A DNA stretch of 53,472 nt, from assembly GCA_028456385.1 (NCBI GenBank), contig JALNQF010000286.1, positions 1 to 53,472 on the forward strand. Reading direction: 5' to 3'. The stretch comes from Ophiosphaerella korrae. Taxonomy: Eukaryota > Ascomycota > Dothideomycetes > Pleosporales > Phaeosphaeriaceae. Under the pieces are notes generated by a model. The model had not been told where the DNA came from and did not search any database. It saw only the letters and a program-made list of their open reading frames with translations. The position numbers were made by a program, and so were the translations under genes. Below, piece by piece: positions 1-11,176 of this stretch (its first letter is position 1; the number at the start of each line of letters is the position of its first letter).

Positions 1-74
<74 letters not shown>
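1..74. repeat. Poly-G homopolymer at window edge
   Basis: The first 74 bases are an unbroken run of G, followed at once by ordinary unique sequence. No TTAGGG-type telomere repeat is present. The run is much longer than any other homopolymer in the window (next longest 17). A sequencing or assembly artefact at a contig end is the simplest explanation, but a real G tract cannot be excluded from sequence alone. Confidence 0.95.
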
Positions 75-75
<1 letters not shown>

Positions 76-377
76 TTCGGATGCTGAGGGAGAAGACTGG
101 CACAATGGAGAATGGAGAATGAAAGGGAGTTTGGAAGCCGGCCAATCCGAGTAACTGCGGGCGCGCTCTCTCTCCTCTCCACTCTCTAGCAGAAGAGGGG
201 GGCCCACCAGGGCAGGATGCAAGAGCTCCAGAACAGAAAGGATGAGCAACGTTGATTCTGCCCCGGATATTTTTCGGGTTGGAACAAAACATGGCTGGAT
301 ACGCAGACGCAAAACAAAAAAGCAAGAGAGCAAATCAATTAGAGTTCGACTTTGTCCATGCCCTCACCCCATTCCCA

Positions 378-404
378 TCACACACACGCACACACACACA
401 CACA
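378..404. repeat. CA dinucleotide microsatellite
   Basis: A CA tract of about 27 bases with one interruption (CG). It creates runs of His-Thr or Val-Cys codons in the overlapping short reading frames of this area, which is why those frames look open without being genes. Confidence 0.9.
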
Positions 405-451
405 GTTCGTAAACATGTCGAACCTAGCCTTTTTACCCTGCCCATTACACA

Positions 452-480
452 CCAGCCAGCCAGCCAGCCAGCCAGCCAGC
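452..480. repeat. CCAG tetranucleotide microsatellite
   Basis: About seven perfect copies of CCAG in tandem. It lies in the same gene-free stretch as two CA tracts. Confidence 0.9.
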
Positions 481-819
481 CCCCACCCCATTACATCGCG
501 CACTATCCAATCCACTCTCGCTCGCACCTTGCCAGCGCGAAGGATGAAGAAACATTCCTCGATACTCGACGATCCCGTGTCATAGGAAAAGATCGCCACC
601 CAGCCAAGCCCGCCATACCCAGCGCAGGCGGCGATGGACAGAACCTGCGGCGGGCGAGCTGTACAGCACAGCATAGCGCCCCAACGGCGCTCGGCACATT
701 GCGTGACAAGTTGACGTGAGTGACAGGTAGAGGGAGGGTGGTGTGCAGATGTTCAGGCCGGGGGACTCGCGGACGCGTTCGCAGTGCTGGACACAATGCA
801 TGCACAACAAGAGCCGTAT

Positions 820-846
820 GCACACACACACACACACACACACACT
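820..846. repeat. CA dinucleotide microsatellite
   Basis: A second CA tract of about 27 bases, followed by CACTCACT. Confidence 0.9.
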
Positions 847-3800
847 CACTCACTCCCTACGCAGCCAAACATCTGTCGCGGAGCCGCCGGGGAGGTCAAG
901 TCCAGCTGCGCACTTCGCAGCCCCATCGCGCAACCCGTTCGACAGTGGCCAAAGAAGGCGCGGACGCGCGCAGGGATAACGAGTCGAGCGCATCACAACG
1001 AGCTGAAACGGACAGAACGAAAGCGGGCAGTGATGAAAAAGGAAAGAAATATGCCTACCCAGCTAGACGGAGACGGTCTAGCTCCTCACGTATACCTACC
1101 TACCTACAGCAGGGAATAATAAAAAGGGCGCAGCACCGTTGCTAGCGTACCTCTCCTCCGGGCGAGAATAAAGAAAATAAAAAAAAAGGTGATACAATTT
1201 TGCAGCAGGGCTGGGGTTGATTGCATGTGCATTGGGTAGGAGTACGTTTTGGGTTTGTTCGTATTGAGCGGCCCTCGTGACTAAGAGAAAGCGTATTTGT
1301 TATCGCCGCATGCACGCTTACCGGCGAAGAAGCGACCGGGGGCGCAAAGCGCCTCACCTACCACTTCACCGGAGCGGCGCAACCCCCCCATCTTACCTTA
1401 CACCCCACACGAAAGAGCCATGAGAAAGGTCCAGTAAAGCCGTGCGGCTGCGCTGCGTGCCTGAGTCCTGCTGACAGGCGACGCAATGCTTGGACCGAGT
1501 GTATGGCGTTGTGCATCGCAGCAAGGGTGAGCGGAGGGATGCTCGAATCCTACTGTACTCGGTCGCGCCACGGTACCTAGTCGCCCTTGCGGTGAGGCTC
1601 GCGGTTGCGAGCGCGGCGCAGAGCTGCAGGGTTTGATTGCGAGTGGGATTTGGGCAAGAGGGAAAACGAGGCGGCCAGGTATGCTGGAGCGTTGGTTATT
1701 AATAGCGCTAGTGTGAAATAACGGCTTTTCGCGTTGTACCCCGTTATCGTGTGCTGGAGTGGTCCCGTGTCAGCCGTCTCTTTGCATCCGCGACGGACCG
1801 TGCCTCATGTTGCAGTTGGGTGGGAAGAGGCAGCTCCACAGCCGTGCTGTTTGGCGTCCTGCCCTAGGCAGTTCCAGGCAGCGATACCCAGGCAATGCGC
1901 CTGCGTCGGTGAGCCAAAGCACTTTTGTTGGGCCGGCGCGGAGAAGCATGTCTCTGAGGCATGGCAAGTGTACCGCAAACCCCACCATCACTGGCGCATG
2001 TTGTCAGGCATCGCGTGGCCTTGGACTAATCCGGTGTGCGACGGGAAGAAATAAAACGTCAGACGAGACATTGTGGGTGGAGGCGAGGTCCCGGGGGCAA
2101 GGGCTCGGGTTCGTGTTGCCTTGCTGGACACTGGCTGATGGGCTCCCGCAGGCATGAACAACATGCGCGCTGGCGGCGAAGACCGTAGCTCTGCCGGCAA
2201 GTTGAGGTAGCTGCAGGCTCAATGCAGCTGAAGGAACCATGGCAAGTGGACGGGTTTTGGTAGGCTGGCGCAGGGCAAGGGCAGTCTTTAGCGAGAGTTC
2301 GAGCAGGCCAGCATACTGGTAGATGTTGTGGGGCGTTGAGAGATGAGCGACGTTTCATTGATTCGATTCTTCCATCATACACGATCCCTGCTACGCTTCT
2401 GTCTTTGTGTTTGTCCCAATATCGAGATAAGCACAGTGATGTGGGTGAAATTGAAGGGCGAATGGTAAAGCTCGATGGAATACCCGCTCGCGTTACTCCA
2501 GGTTTGAAACCAAGTTCTGTGCGCCCTAGCACTATATTTATCCCGCTAATCATCGACGTTGGGGCTGTTTTATTGCCTACCTTGGACTAAGTCTCATTAA
2601 CCATACTTTTGGATACTCATACCTATCTGATACTGGTCAGGCACCACCACCATCATCTTCTGCAGCGGACTTCGCCTGATGTCCTGGCCGCCGGGCTGAA
2701 ATATGATGCGAGGATGTTGACTTACAGTAGCCCAAGGCGTGTATTACAATCTCAGAGGCGCTTGTAAATTACTCGACGGAGCCGCAAGCGCGCCGAACAC
2801 GAGTTGTCATCGATCCTAATAAATTTCGCACCATGCAACCAAGCACGATTATCCTCGGTAGGCCTTGTAGGCTGTTGTTTCATGCGCAATGTTTGCCGAG
2901 GATTACGCCGACCTATGATCGTGAGGGGACTGCATCTGATATGGTCACCACACCCATACGAGCGTTGACATGGCGGACCGTTTACCCATATGCATTCGCA
3001 GTCATCTTCTCATTGGTGACGTTACGGATGCTCCTGTAATCAGTCTCACCGATGATCTTTTTATATAGATGAGATGCGGCACGGGAACCGGTGGACAGTG
3101 CTCAAAGGTATGTCTTTATGTTGTAGCAGTACTTGGGCGTAGCTTTCCAGAGTCGAGGCGCGCAGGGTGGGTTGACTGTATTAATCAATTTGCTGCACCA
3201 GCACCATGTCTCAGCTCCGAAGTAAACCTCCGACCTCTAGTAGATGTGCGCAATTGGGGGTCGATTTGTTGTTAGGCCAGAGCAAGGGCCGAACGATATG
3301 TAGCAAGGACTAGGAGCTGAAGTCCTATTATTGAAGCTGAGTGATGGTGGGAGCAAGATGGGGGGGGGGGGGGGTTGAAGCTAGGGCGAGTGTGTACGTG
3401 TACTCTGACAGCGACAAAGGGAGTAATCGCCTGAAAATAGACCTGTTCGTCTGTTAGCAATACAGTACTGCTCGACGACATGGTGGCGATGGTGGCGATG
3501 GTATTACCGCAAGCTCGGCGCATCAGCATCAGCGCTGAGGTGTAAAAGTCTGTCAGCGTGTGGGCCTGTTTCTGCGCTGGCCTGATTAGGCTACATTGAA
3601 CATCGAACTGTTACACATACTGCATTATGCAAACCTACCGTTTTCGCTTTGCCTAGTAGTATGCTGGGATGACCAAGTCTTTCCAGACCAGGTAGTGCTG
3701 TAATGGGGAGAAACAACCTCAAGTTAGCCTGCAAGAGTGAACGGTAATGGCATCGCCAGGACGGTGGAGAACGCCCGAGAAGTCAGCAACATTGATGCGA

Positions 3801-6784
3801 CCGTGCCAAATCCATTGAAGAACACTATTTGTGGCACAAATGGATGACGCTTCCAACTGAGCCAGTGGCTTGACCAAAATCGGACTGAACAATCTATGTG
3901 CAGCTGCTATTCCGATCTCCTCACCCGGAGAAGCACCGTGAGATACGATATAACCTAGATAACATGACTGTGCCAATATGGATCTAGTTTTTCAGAAAAG
4001 ATGCTTCCTCACGATTGGACTATGGCATAGTTTGAAGGCTGCGCTGCAAGCGCTTCAGTGGCATCACAAAGGCCGGTGGTGATCTGCCTGGATAGGCTGG
4101 CTTGTTTAACCGCTGCGGTGTGCTGTCAATGTTGAGTCTCCACAGCTGCTTGAAGCGAAAATTCCTTCGCTTGGGTACTGACAACTCACATCCACACGCG
4201 AGGTGCTTGAGATGATGACACGATTGAGCGGGTCGTGTGTTCTGTGGACACATTCAATGCAAGTGATGCGCCCTTCCTGCACAGAATAACATTTCAACCA
4301 GAGGTGTGGGGTGATGGAGATTCGTGGAATTGAAAATAGCGTTTGCGATCCATGGCAGTCGGGCTGTGGTACTGGTACCGGCCGGCGAAGTTTTGACCGA
4401 AGTCAGCAGCTGGAGCATCTGGTGCGCATAACGGCAGCTATGCATTTCCCCCTGCCGGTGCATAACTCCGGTCTTATGAGACTCGTAGCTAAAACATAAC
4501 CGACATGTCCCGGTGAGCTTCACCGTGAAGGCGATGATTAGAATATCGGAGACTGTTGTTGAGTGTGAGGTCAGTATGGACCGTGCTGCGGCAGAACCCG
4601 AAGAGGGAGTGCCCTGGTATTTGTCACTCTGCCTAGTTCATATTAGATGTCATGGTTGGTTGCATGTGTAGAGGCCGGAAAGGTTCCAGCCTGGTTGTTC
4701 AAGGCGCATTGGGACAAAGTTAGATCTCGATTGCTCGACAGGCATACCGTACAGCCTTATCTTGACGAATTAATCACAAGACTTGTCGTCAATAAACGCC
4801 TAGACGAATGCGTCGACGTCGGCGAGGTCGACCTGCGCCTGCCATTTCTATCATCGTTGATCTTGGCGGAGAGAGCCCGAAATCGAAGCGCCACAGAACC
4901 CGGCTCGGCATTCGCTAAGATCCCGGTTGTGATCAACGCCCAAGCACTATTTCCGTGTTAGCCTACCACGGGTCAAACCAAGCGTCCTATTGAATTGCGA
5001 TATTAACGGCCAGGGATAGCGGGAGGGATTTTCGACAGGGGATGGGGCAGAAATACCAGGTCCTGTTGGGGTGTGAACAATTCGCCCAAATCCTTCGAGA
5101 ATACCCTGGTTGACGGTCATGAAACTCTGCTGAGTTGGGTTTCAGTGGTGTGGAGACTGTTTAGTTTTAGTTTTTGTGCTTCATCATGGGAGGGGGGGGG
5201 GTGGAAAGGGGTTTGATGTCACAAGATGTGGGGCTTTCCGATACGATTCGGCGCGCGGCCAGATCTCAATCAAACGGCTTCCCTCGCTGGCGCGAAATCT
5301 GGCTTGAGCCAGTAAGATAGCAGCACGCTAAACTGTGGTGATGGAATTGATGACGAGTCAAAAAAAAAAGATCGACTTCTCAGCTGAATGAAGATGAGCG
5401 TGTAGCGCCGGTGAATTGAATAGACACCAAACATGAGTGCATAGCATGCATCGGCGAAGTAAGAAGCCAAGTGACCGTGCAATTGAGCGAAGCAATTTGG
5501 GGAAATGTATAGATAATCAGAGTAGATCAAGGCTTAGTGTGGGCCACTTACGCGTTCATGTCTTCGCTGGTGTTGGGGCTTGTGGGCCGCTGTCACAAAT
5601 CGTGAGCATCACAAATCGATATCGCAAGCATCGATTCGACAGGAAAAGAAAGCAACAAGTGATGCGGGTTGGCGGATAGTTTCACAATGATTGACGCAGT
5701 TGCTGGGGTACCATTGGCTCGGCGCAGATCATTCGTTAATCTGATCTGCACGATCGTAGCAAGGGTTCCCTGTAGAGATCCACATATATCCAGATGAGGA
5801 AAAGGGCACAGACACAGTGGAGGTGCTGTTCGGTGAGGGTTTTTCCGTCTGAGGTGACGGAGTGCAGCGGAGAAGGCATTTATGGGTGGCCTTGACTATT
5901 TGTCGCAATAGCAGCTTGGATGTGAAGATGCTCACCGACTCAGAAGCAAGGCGTGCAATGCCTGCGATGCCTGCAAGCTGTGGAGCCACGGATGGCGAAG
6001 GCGGGGCAGGCAGCATAAACAGGATGTGTGGGTATCACCGTTTGTTGACTTTGCGACCGACAGGCAGAATGTCGCCGACCATTTGTGTTGCATGGCACAA
6101 AATTCGATTACGAGCAGTCAGAGGTGAAAAGCGTTGCAGATATCAAATCAAGAGACGTGAATGAGTGCATTGTTGGCGTGCATAGGTTGGTTGTCGTGAG
6201 GGACCCGATGTTTGGCCATGGGCCAATCCTGAGGCAGATCGTCTCAGTAGCAATCCTCCCGCGCAAATCCTGCTGCCCGGAGAGGTAGTAGGGCGATACT
6301 TACCAGGGTGATCCCATGCCGGGTACCAATATTCCACGAGTCGTGACTAGGGCCAGGGAGCAGCGGTTAATGTCGAGCGCAAAGGCGCGGCAGAGGCACA
6401 ACAAGACAACAGGGGAGAGGAAATCTGGCATGGGATGCTGGTGCAGTATCGACATGAGATTGTTGGAAGACCGAGCATGTTCGAGCGGGTGCAAGACAAG
6501 CACTTGTCGCACAGGGCTGCAAAGTGCAGTGAGCATGGCAAGGCGTGACTCGAGAGGACATGGTCAAGACATGGTCAGGGTATGGTCAGGATAATGGTCA
6601 GGACTCAAAAGGTCAGGCAGGGAAGCAGGCACGACATGAGCCACAACTGGATTGTTGGAACCGCCGTTAGTCCCAGGTGACGGGAAACAACAGGCAAGGG
6701 TGATGGCCAGGCGCAAGTGAGTTTTTTTTGTGCTGCGGCTGAAGGAAATCAAATTGAATCATTGTCGCAAGAGGGGCCAGGGGG

Positions 6785-6831
6785 ATGAAGCCAGCGATGA
6801 AGCCAGCGATGAAGTCAGCGATGAAGTCAGC
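6785..6831. repeat. 12-bp minisatellite, four copies
   Basis: Four tandem copies of ATGAAGCCAGCG, the last two carrying a C-to-T change (ATGAAGTCAGCG). Located about 3.1 kb upstream of the Myb gene. Confidence 0.9.
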
Positions 6832-7495
6832 AGCTAACCACGGTGCAGGTGGTGACACTTGCGACTCAAATCTCAACCCAGCAGACGGGCGGCGAGGAGG
6901 GAGGGCCGCCACAGGCGCCTAGCGGACAGGCAGGTGCAACGGCTGTCCGAGCGTGAGAGGCAGGCGCTTGGCGTGACGGTGAATCAGCATTCTGGGCCAC
7001 GAGTCGCTGAGCGCGGCGGTTGACGTTGGGGCGCCGTGGTTCGCCCGCAAGCAGACGTCCGGACCCGAAAGGGATGGGCGCTGGCGGCCGTTGAGTGTGC
7101 AAGTGACGGGGACAAGGGGTGGCGAATCACATGGCGCGCTGATGCTGATCGCAGTTGATGGTTGATGGAGGACGTGGACGAAGAGTCAGGACGGCGAGGT
7201 GGCTGGGCTGGCTGGACTGGGAGCAGCGACTGGAGCAAGGCAGCGAGGGCAGCGAGGCGTTTGGCCGGATTCACGCCGGAAGCTGAGCGTCCCGTTCCCT
7301 CTAGACCCAGCCGCTGGGAGGCGCTAGGCCGTTTGGGGGCTAGCGGTGCGACCGATCAGCCAGAGCCTCGGAAACTCCCCAGACGACCCAGGCGACACCA
7401 GCCACAGCCTCGGCCGCAGCAGGGCCAGGCGACAGACAGACTCAGTCCATCCGGCGCCATTGGGGCTGGCTCAGCGTGCGGCCGGTCGCGTGGGA

Positions 7496-7530
7496 GAGAC
7501 AGGGAGGGACAGGGAGGGACAGGGAGGGAG
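7496..7530. repeat. 10-bp G-rich minisatellite
   Basis: About three and a half copies of GGGAGGGACA. The regularly spaced GGG triplets on the + strand could in principle fold as a G-quadruplex; that is inference. Confidence 0.85.
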
Positions 7531-8052
7531 GATGAGGCTGCAGTCGAGCAGTCTAAATTTGGGCGAGGCAGGCCGGCCAGCCAGTGTCAGATAGAGTGCG
7601 TGTGTGCATGGTACGTACACGTCGAGGGTGAATCAGGATGAATGGCGGTGCTGGCGGTGCTGGCCGTGGTGATGGCGTCACGGACGGCAGCGACTGAGCA
7701 GCGCCTGAGCAGCGACAGTACCATAGAACGGCTGCCAATGGCGACGCATCCAGGTGCCGTCTATCTACACGTCGCAGAGGGCTGCATGCGTCTGCCAGTG
7801 TCTGGCAGCGATCATTTGGCCGGGCGCCTGATTGGGACTGGCAGCAAGGGTGTCGACCAGGGCCCAACAGCCCCCTCGGCGACAAGAGAGGGCGCGACAA
7901 TGTGTAGGCCGGCTGCCATCACCGTAGCAGATGCTCCAGGGCAGAATAGTGTGCGGGCTAACGTTCAGGCGTTGGCGAAGACGAGCCGCATGCCCCCTTC
8001 CCAAACCGTCTGCCGTCGTCCCAATCGGGCTGCCAGTGACGATTCCAATTTT

Positions 8053-8097
8053 GCCACAGTACTGCCTGCCACAGTACTGCCTGCCACAGTGCTTGCT
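8053..8097. repeat. 15-bp minisatellite, three copies
   Basis: Three tandem copies of GCCACAGTACTGCCT, the third diverged by three substitutions. The unit is divisible by three, so it keeps overlapping frames open on both strands and helps create long spurious open frames here. Confidence 0.9.
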
Positions 8098-9000
8098 GCA
8101 CACCCCGTCCACCTGGGGCAGAGCAGAAACCGCGGGTAGAAACCGCGAGCAGAAACCACGAGCAACGTCCATCGTGTCGAGGTGGAGCCTGCTGCCCATG
8201 CTCGCAGCCTGGTCAGACGCAGCAGAAACAGCAGCAGCGCAGCACACAGACCGTGGTTTCGCACTAGCCGCCGGGAGAACGACAGGCCCGAAAAGGAGTG
8301 CGCTCAGCGCCCTGCCCAGGCCAAGCCCACCTCGCCGACCACCTCGTGTCCTCTCCCTCACCACCACCCCGTTTGATCGACACGCAGTGCTGACGGAAAC
8401 GTGCATCGTGCGTAAGAATACCCACCATGGCCCGCACGGGCACAGGTCGTCGCCCGCTGCGAGAACAAAAACACGGTACGTACCCGGCTCTGGATGCGCC
8501 AGCCACTGCGAAGTGAAATCATTTGCTGCCTCCTGCTCTCTGTAACACCAGAGCGTGGCCGCATGGCAGCCTGCCCGGTGCTGGGTGCTGGTCCTCAAGG
8601 CCGACTGCCGCGGCTGCCGTGTGCGGTGCTTTCGCTCTGTGTACCTACCGCTGCGGTACTGTGTAGTCCGGAGGCGCTCATTGAACATGCCCCATCCATG
8701 GCTGTTCTCGCCTACCCCAAGTACCTCCGACCAGGGTAACGGTACACCAAAGAAAGAAACTAGAATCCACCTGCTCTCCTAGCTCGCGAATAGCATGCCC
8801 ATGGACGCCTGTCCGCCCTGCCCGAGATGAAGACGGCTCCACGGCTGGCTGACGGCGCCGTGTGCCTGGGGTTCGTCCATGTTTGGTTTTACTGTTACAA
8901 CTCTCTGCACGCAGGGGGGAGAGAGGGAGGGACCGCCCTTAAGCATCGCCCGGGGTGGGGGTATCGTTGACTGTCGCTAGCATGTCCACAAAACCCACCA

Positions 9001-9958
9001 GAAAACGCTCTCCCCTGCCTCTGCACTGCCATGAATCATGAGCCCAAACGGCCGGGGGCCCTGGCACCACACCTCATGAGGCGTGACAAGGGGAAACATT
9101 CACTATGTCTGTTTCCAGCATGGTAATGCGAAGCACGGCGCGGCTTTTTGTTTTGCTGCCGCTCCCAGATGGCGCTGGTCGAGCGCCATACGCCATGCCA
9201 CGATGTGATACAGGGTACTTGTCGAATCCGACGATCTGGTCCCCTTCCAGGTCCATCGCTGTTCCCACAGCAGCATCCTCGACAACGATTACATTAGCCC
9301 GCCTGCTGCTCAGGGCCCAGCTAAGTCTCCCAGAGCGCCGCATGACGCCCCAGCACTCCCGACCACCATCTCACCAGTGCCTTAGCCGCGTCTCTCAAAG
9401 CAGAATCCTCGCACACATCTTCCCCGTCCCGAAAAAGTCAATAACTCCTCGATCGCCTTGGCGTCTGTGTCCATCACACTACCGCTCCCCGCGCCCGCTC
9501 TGATATATACCGGTCCTCGCTCTGGCACGTTACCGTTGGCTCGTCTCTCAGCACGTCAACCACTTACTCTGACATCGCCACTACCACCCGATCTTTCCTC
9601 TCTGCAAACTGTGGTTCACTTCCAATCTATAAGGTACGTTGGCTCATGTTTCTCGCCCCGCGCCCATATATGCTTTGTTACCGCTTCGCCATCTCCCTCT
9701 TGCCTTCTAATACACCTCTTTCTTTTCACAATGCTTTCGTTGATTTCGTCGTCAGGACTAACAGGCGATGCAGTCAACACCAATCTCACATCAGTAGAGA
9801 TTTCAGACAACAAACAGTCTTCTTTGCAGCGTGGTGTTTGTTTTGCTGGATCCAAACTTTGGTCACCTCAAGGTGCACATTCTTCACCATACCCACCACT
9901 TCAGCCTTCCACAGGACTACTTGCGCTTGACGCACAGAGTCTTCCTACGACTCTCACT
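9001..9958 (+). promoter_or_regulatory. Promoter and 5' leader of the Myb gene, with a probable leader intron
   Basis: The tract 9330-9730 is strongly C/T-rich on the + strand, as is common just upstream of transcription starts in filamentous fungi. A TATA-like stretch, GATATATACC, lies near 9501. A good intron is visible in the leader: donor GTACGT at 9634, branch-like GACTAAC at about 9756-9762, acceptor GATGCAG ending at 9773. It is 140 bp, not a multiple of three, and upstream of the chosen ATG, so it would be a 5'UTR intron. The open frame continues upstream to 9458 only by way of a TTG codon, so it gives no reason for an upstream start. Confidence 0.5.
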
Positions 9959-11176
9959 ATGGTTGCCCATCGTCGCGGCCCATGGTCCCAGCATGAGGAC
10001 CAATGGCTTGTTAACCTTGTTGCTCGTAACGGCCCACACAACTGGGTTCGCATTTCACAAGAGATTGGTTCACGATCACCCAAGCAATGTAGAGAGCGTT
10101 ACCACCAGAACCTCAAACCATCCCTGAACCATGACCCCATCACGCCTGAAGAAGGGGAGTTGATCGAGAAGATGGTCGCTGAAATGGGCAAGAGGTGGGC
10201 AGAGATTGCTCGAAGGCTCAAAGGGCGCAGCGACAATGCAGTGAAGAATTGGTGGAACGGCGGCCAGAACCGAAGGAAGCAACACCCAAAACGACCCGAT
10301 CAGTCACCTAGCGAACAAATGCATTCGACTCACGGAAGCTACTCCTACGCCCCCGTCCAGCACAGCCTACCCCACCATGAGGAACCTCATGTGCAATCCT
10401 ACCACAGCTCGCGCAGGCCCTCACTCAACCCCCCGATGACCTCCGCTCATGCTCTGAAACTTCCCCAGCCTCAACGTTTCGAGCCTTTCCCAGGTTCACG
10501 ACCACAGCCACTCGACATTTCAGCATTTGGACACTCAACCATTGCACGAGCAAGGGGCTTCGAAACACCAATGCCTTCACCTTCTGGATACTCGGTGGTC
10601 TCTGCAGATGGTGCACCTTCGCTAATCACAGACACTGGTTCCGAGTCCAGGTCGCCTCGTGGTGTTGCCTCGCCTCTCGATATCACCCTCGCCCCACTTG
10701 TAGGCAACAGAGAGGAGCGCAAGAACTCCAGCACTCGCTACCTGCCATCCTCAGGCTTTGCGCCTGAGGATGACGCCTACCCAGCACAGTTTGACGCCTG
10801 CCAACGCCGTGGCTCACTTCAGCTTCCCCCTCTACATCGCACTGATATGCCTACCCTTGCACAAGCGCCCACATTCAAGGAACCCAACTATGAGCGCCCT
10901 GAGCGACCACAACTGCTCACTCAACCCGCGCCTCAGCTTGTCCATCATCATCATTCGCTACCGCAGTCAGCACCAGCTAGTGTTGTGCAACGTTCACTTC
11001 CACCATTCCACTCACTTACGGAACCAACATTTCCTTTACCAACCCCAGCTAGTGCCATGGCAAGCCCACTAGCCAGGCAACTTCCGTCACTCTACGCTCG
11101 GTCGATTCATTCGTCTAATTCCAAGAGTGCGCCTGTCTCACCCAAGGACAAGATGAACCTCAAAAATATCATGTAG
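9959..11176 (+). CDS. flbD: FlbD-like two-repeat Myb transcription factor
   Basis: A 405-aa, intron-free protein. Residues 5-53 and about 57-108 form two Myb (SANT-type) repeats. W9 and W29 mark the first. The second has W80 and a WWNG motif at 98-101, preceded by RSDNAVKN. The phrase SPKQCRERYHQNLKPSLNH is nearly identical to the consensus of Aspergillus FlbD, a regulator that activates asexual development. The family has its Myb repeats at the extreme N-terminus, so I start at the ATG giving MVAHRRGPW instead of using the longer open frame. The remaining 300 residues are Ser/Pro/His/Gln-rich and presumably disordered. The protein should act in the nucleus as a DNA-binding regulator. Orthology to FlbD is an inference from the Myb repeats, because the tail is not conserved enough to judge by eye. 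It is somewhat longer than Aspergillus FlbD. Confidence 0.88.
   Translation: MVAHRRGPWSQHEDQWLVNLVARNGPHNWVRISQEIGSRSPKQCRERYHQNLKPSLNHDPITPEEGELIEKMVAEMGKRWAEIARRLKGRSDNAVKNWWNGGQNRRKQHPKRPDQSPSEQMHSTHGSYSYAPVQHSLPHHEEPHVQSYHSSRRPSLNPPMTSAHALKLPQPQRFEPFPGSRPQPLDISAFGHSTIARARGFETPMPSPSGYSVVSADGAPSLITDTGSESRSPRGVASPLDITLAPLVGNREERKNSSTRYLPSSGFAPEDDAYPAQFDACQRRGSLQLPPLHRTDMPTLAQAPTFKEPNYERPERPQLLTQPAPQLVHHHHSLPQSAPASVVQRSLPPFHSLTEPTFPLPTPASAMASPLARQLPSLYARSIHSSNSKSAPVSPKDKMNLKNIM

Larger units (their letters stand above)
75..6700. other. Gene-poor tract, no supported gene
   Basis: Apart from the microsatellites near its left end, a poly-G run of 15 (3360-3374) and one of 10 (5192-5201), I see no convincing gene. 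Open frames are short, overlap on both strands, lack recognisable motifs and are not flanked by plausible splice sites. The longest ATG-initiated frame that looks faintly protein-like is 4647-4961 (104 codons); it matches nothing I know and is listed among the rejected items. Confidence 0.6.
6701..9000. other. GC-rich tract upstream of the Myb gene, no supported gene
   Basis: Open frames of 150-300 codons overlap on both strands between 7.2 and 8.7 kb, but they are Arg/Ala/Ser/Pro-rich, built partly from minisatellites, and show no domain or exon structure. I read this as GC-rich non-coding DNA. It may be regulatory DNA or untranslated leader for the developmental regulator downstream, since developmental regulator genes in filamentous fungi often have very long upstream regions. 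A long non-coding transcript cannot be excluded. Confidence 0.5.

Noticed and set aside
2059..2553. 164-codon minus-strand frame
   Set aside because: Cys/Pro/Ser/Arg-rich without hydrophobic core; no motif, and several overlapping frames are equally open.
4647..4961. 104-codon ATG-initiated frame with fairly protein-like composition
   Set aside because: No recognisable family, no neighbouring exons that splice sensibly, and isolated in gene-poor DNA.
7162..8688. Long overlapping open frames on both strands (up to 307 codons)
   Set aside because: Arg/Ala/Ser/Pro-rich, no motif, partly built of minisatellites, and equally open on both strands as expected for GC-rich non-coding DNA.
9458..9958. 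N-terminal extension of the Myb protein
   Set aside because: It begins at TTG, contains a likely leader intron whose length breaks frame, and FlbD-type proteins have the Myb repeats at the very N-terminus.
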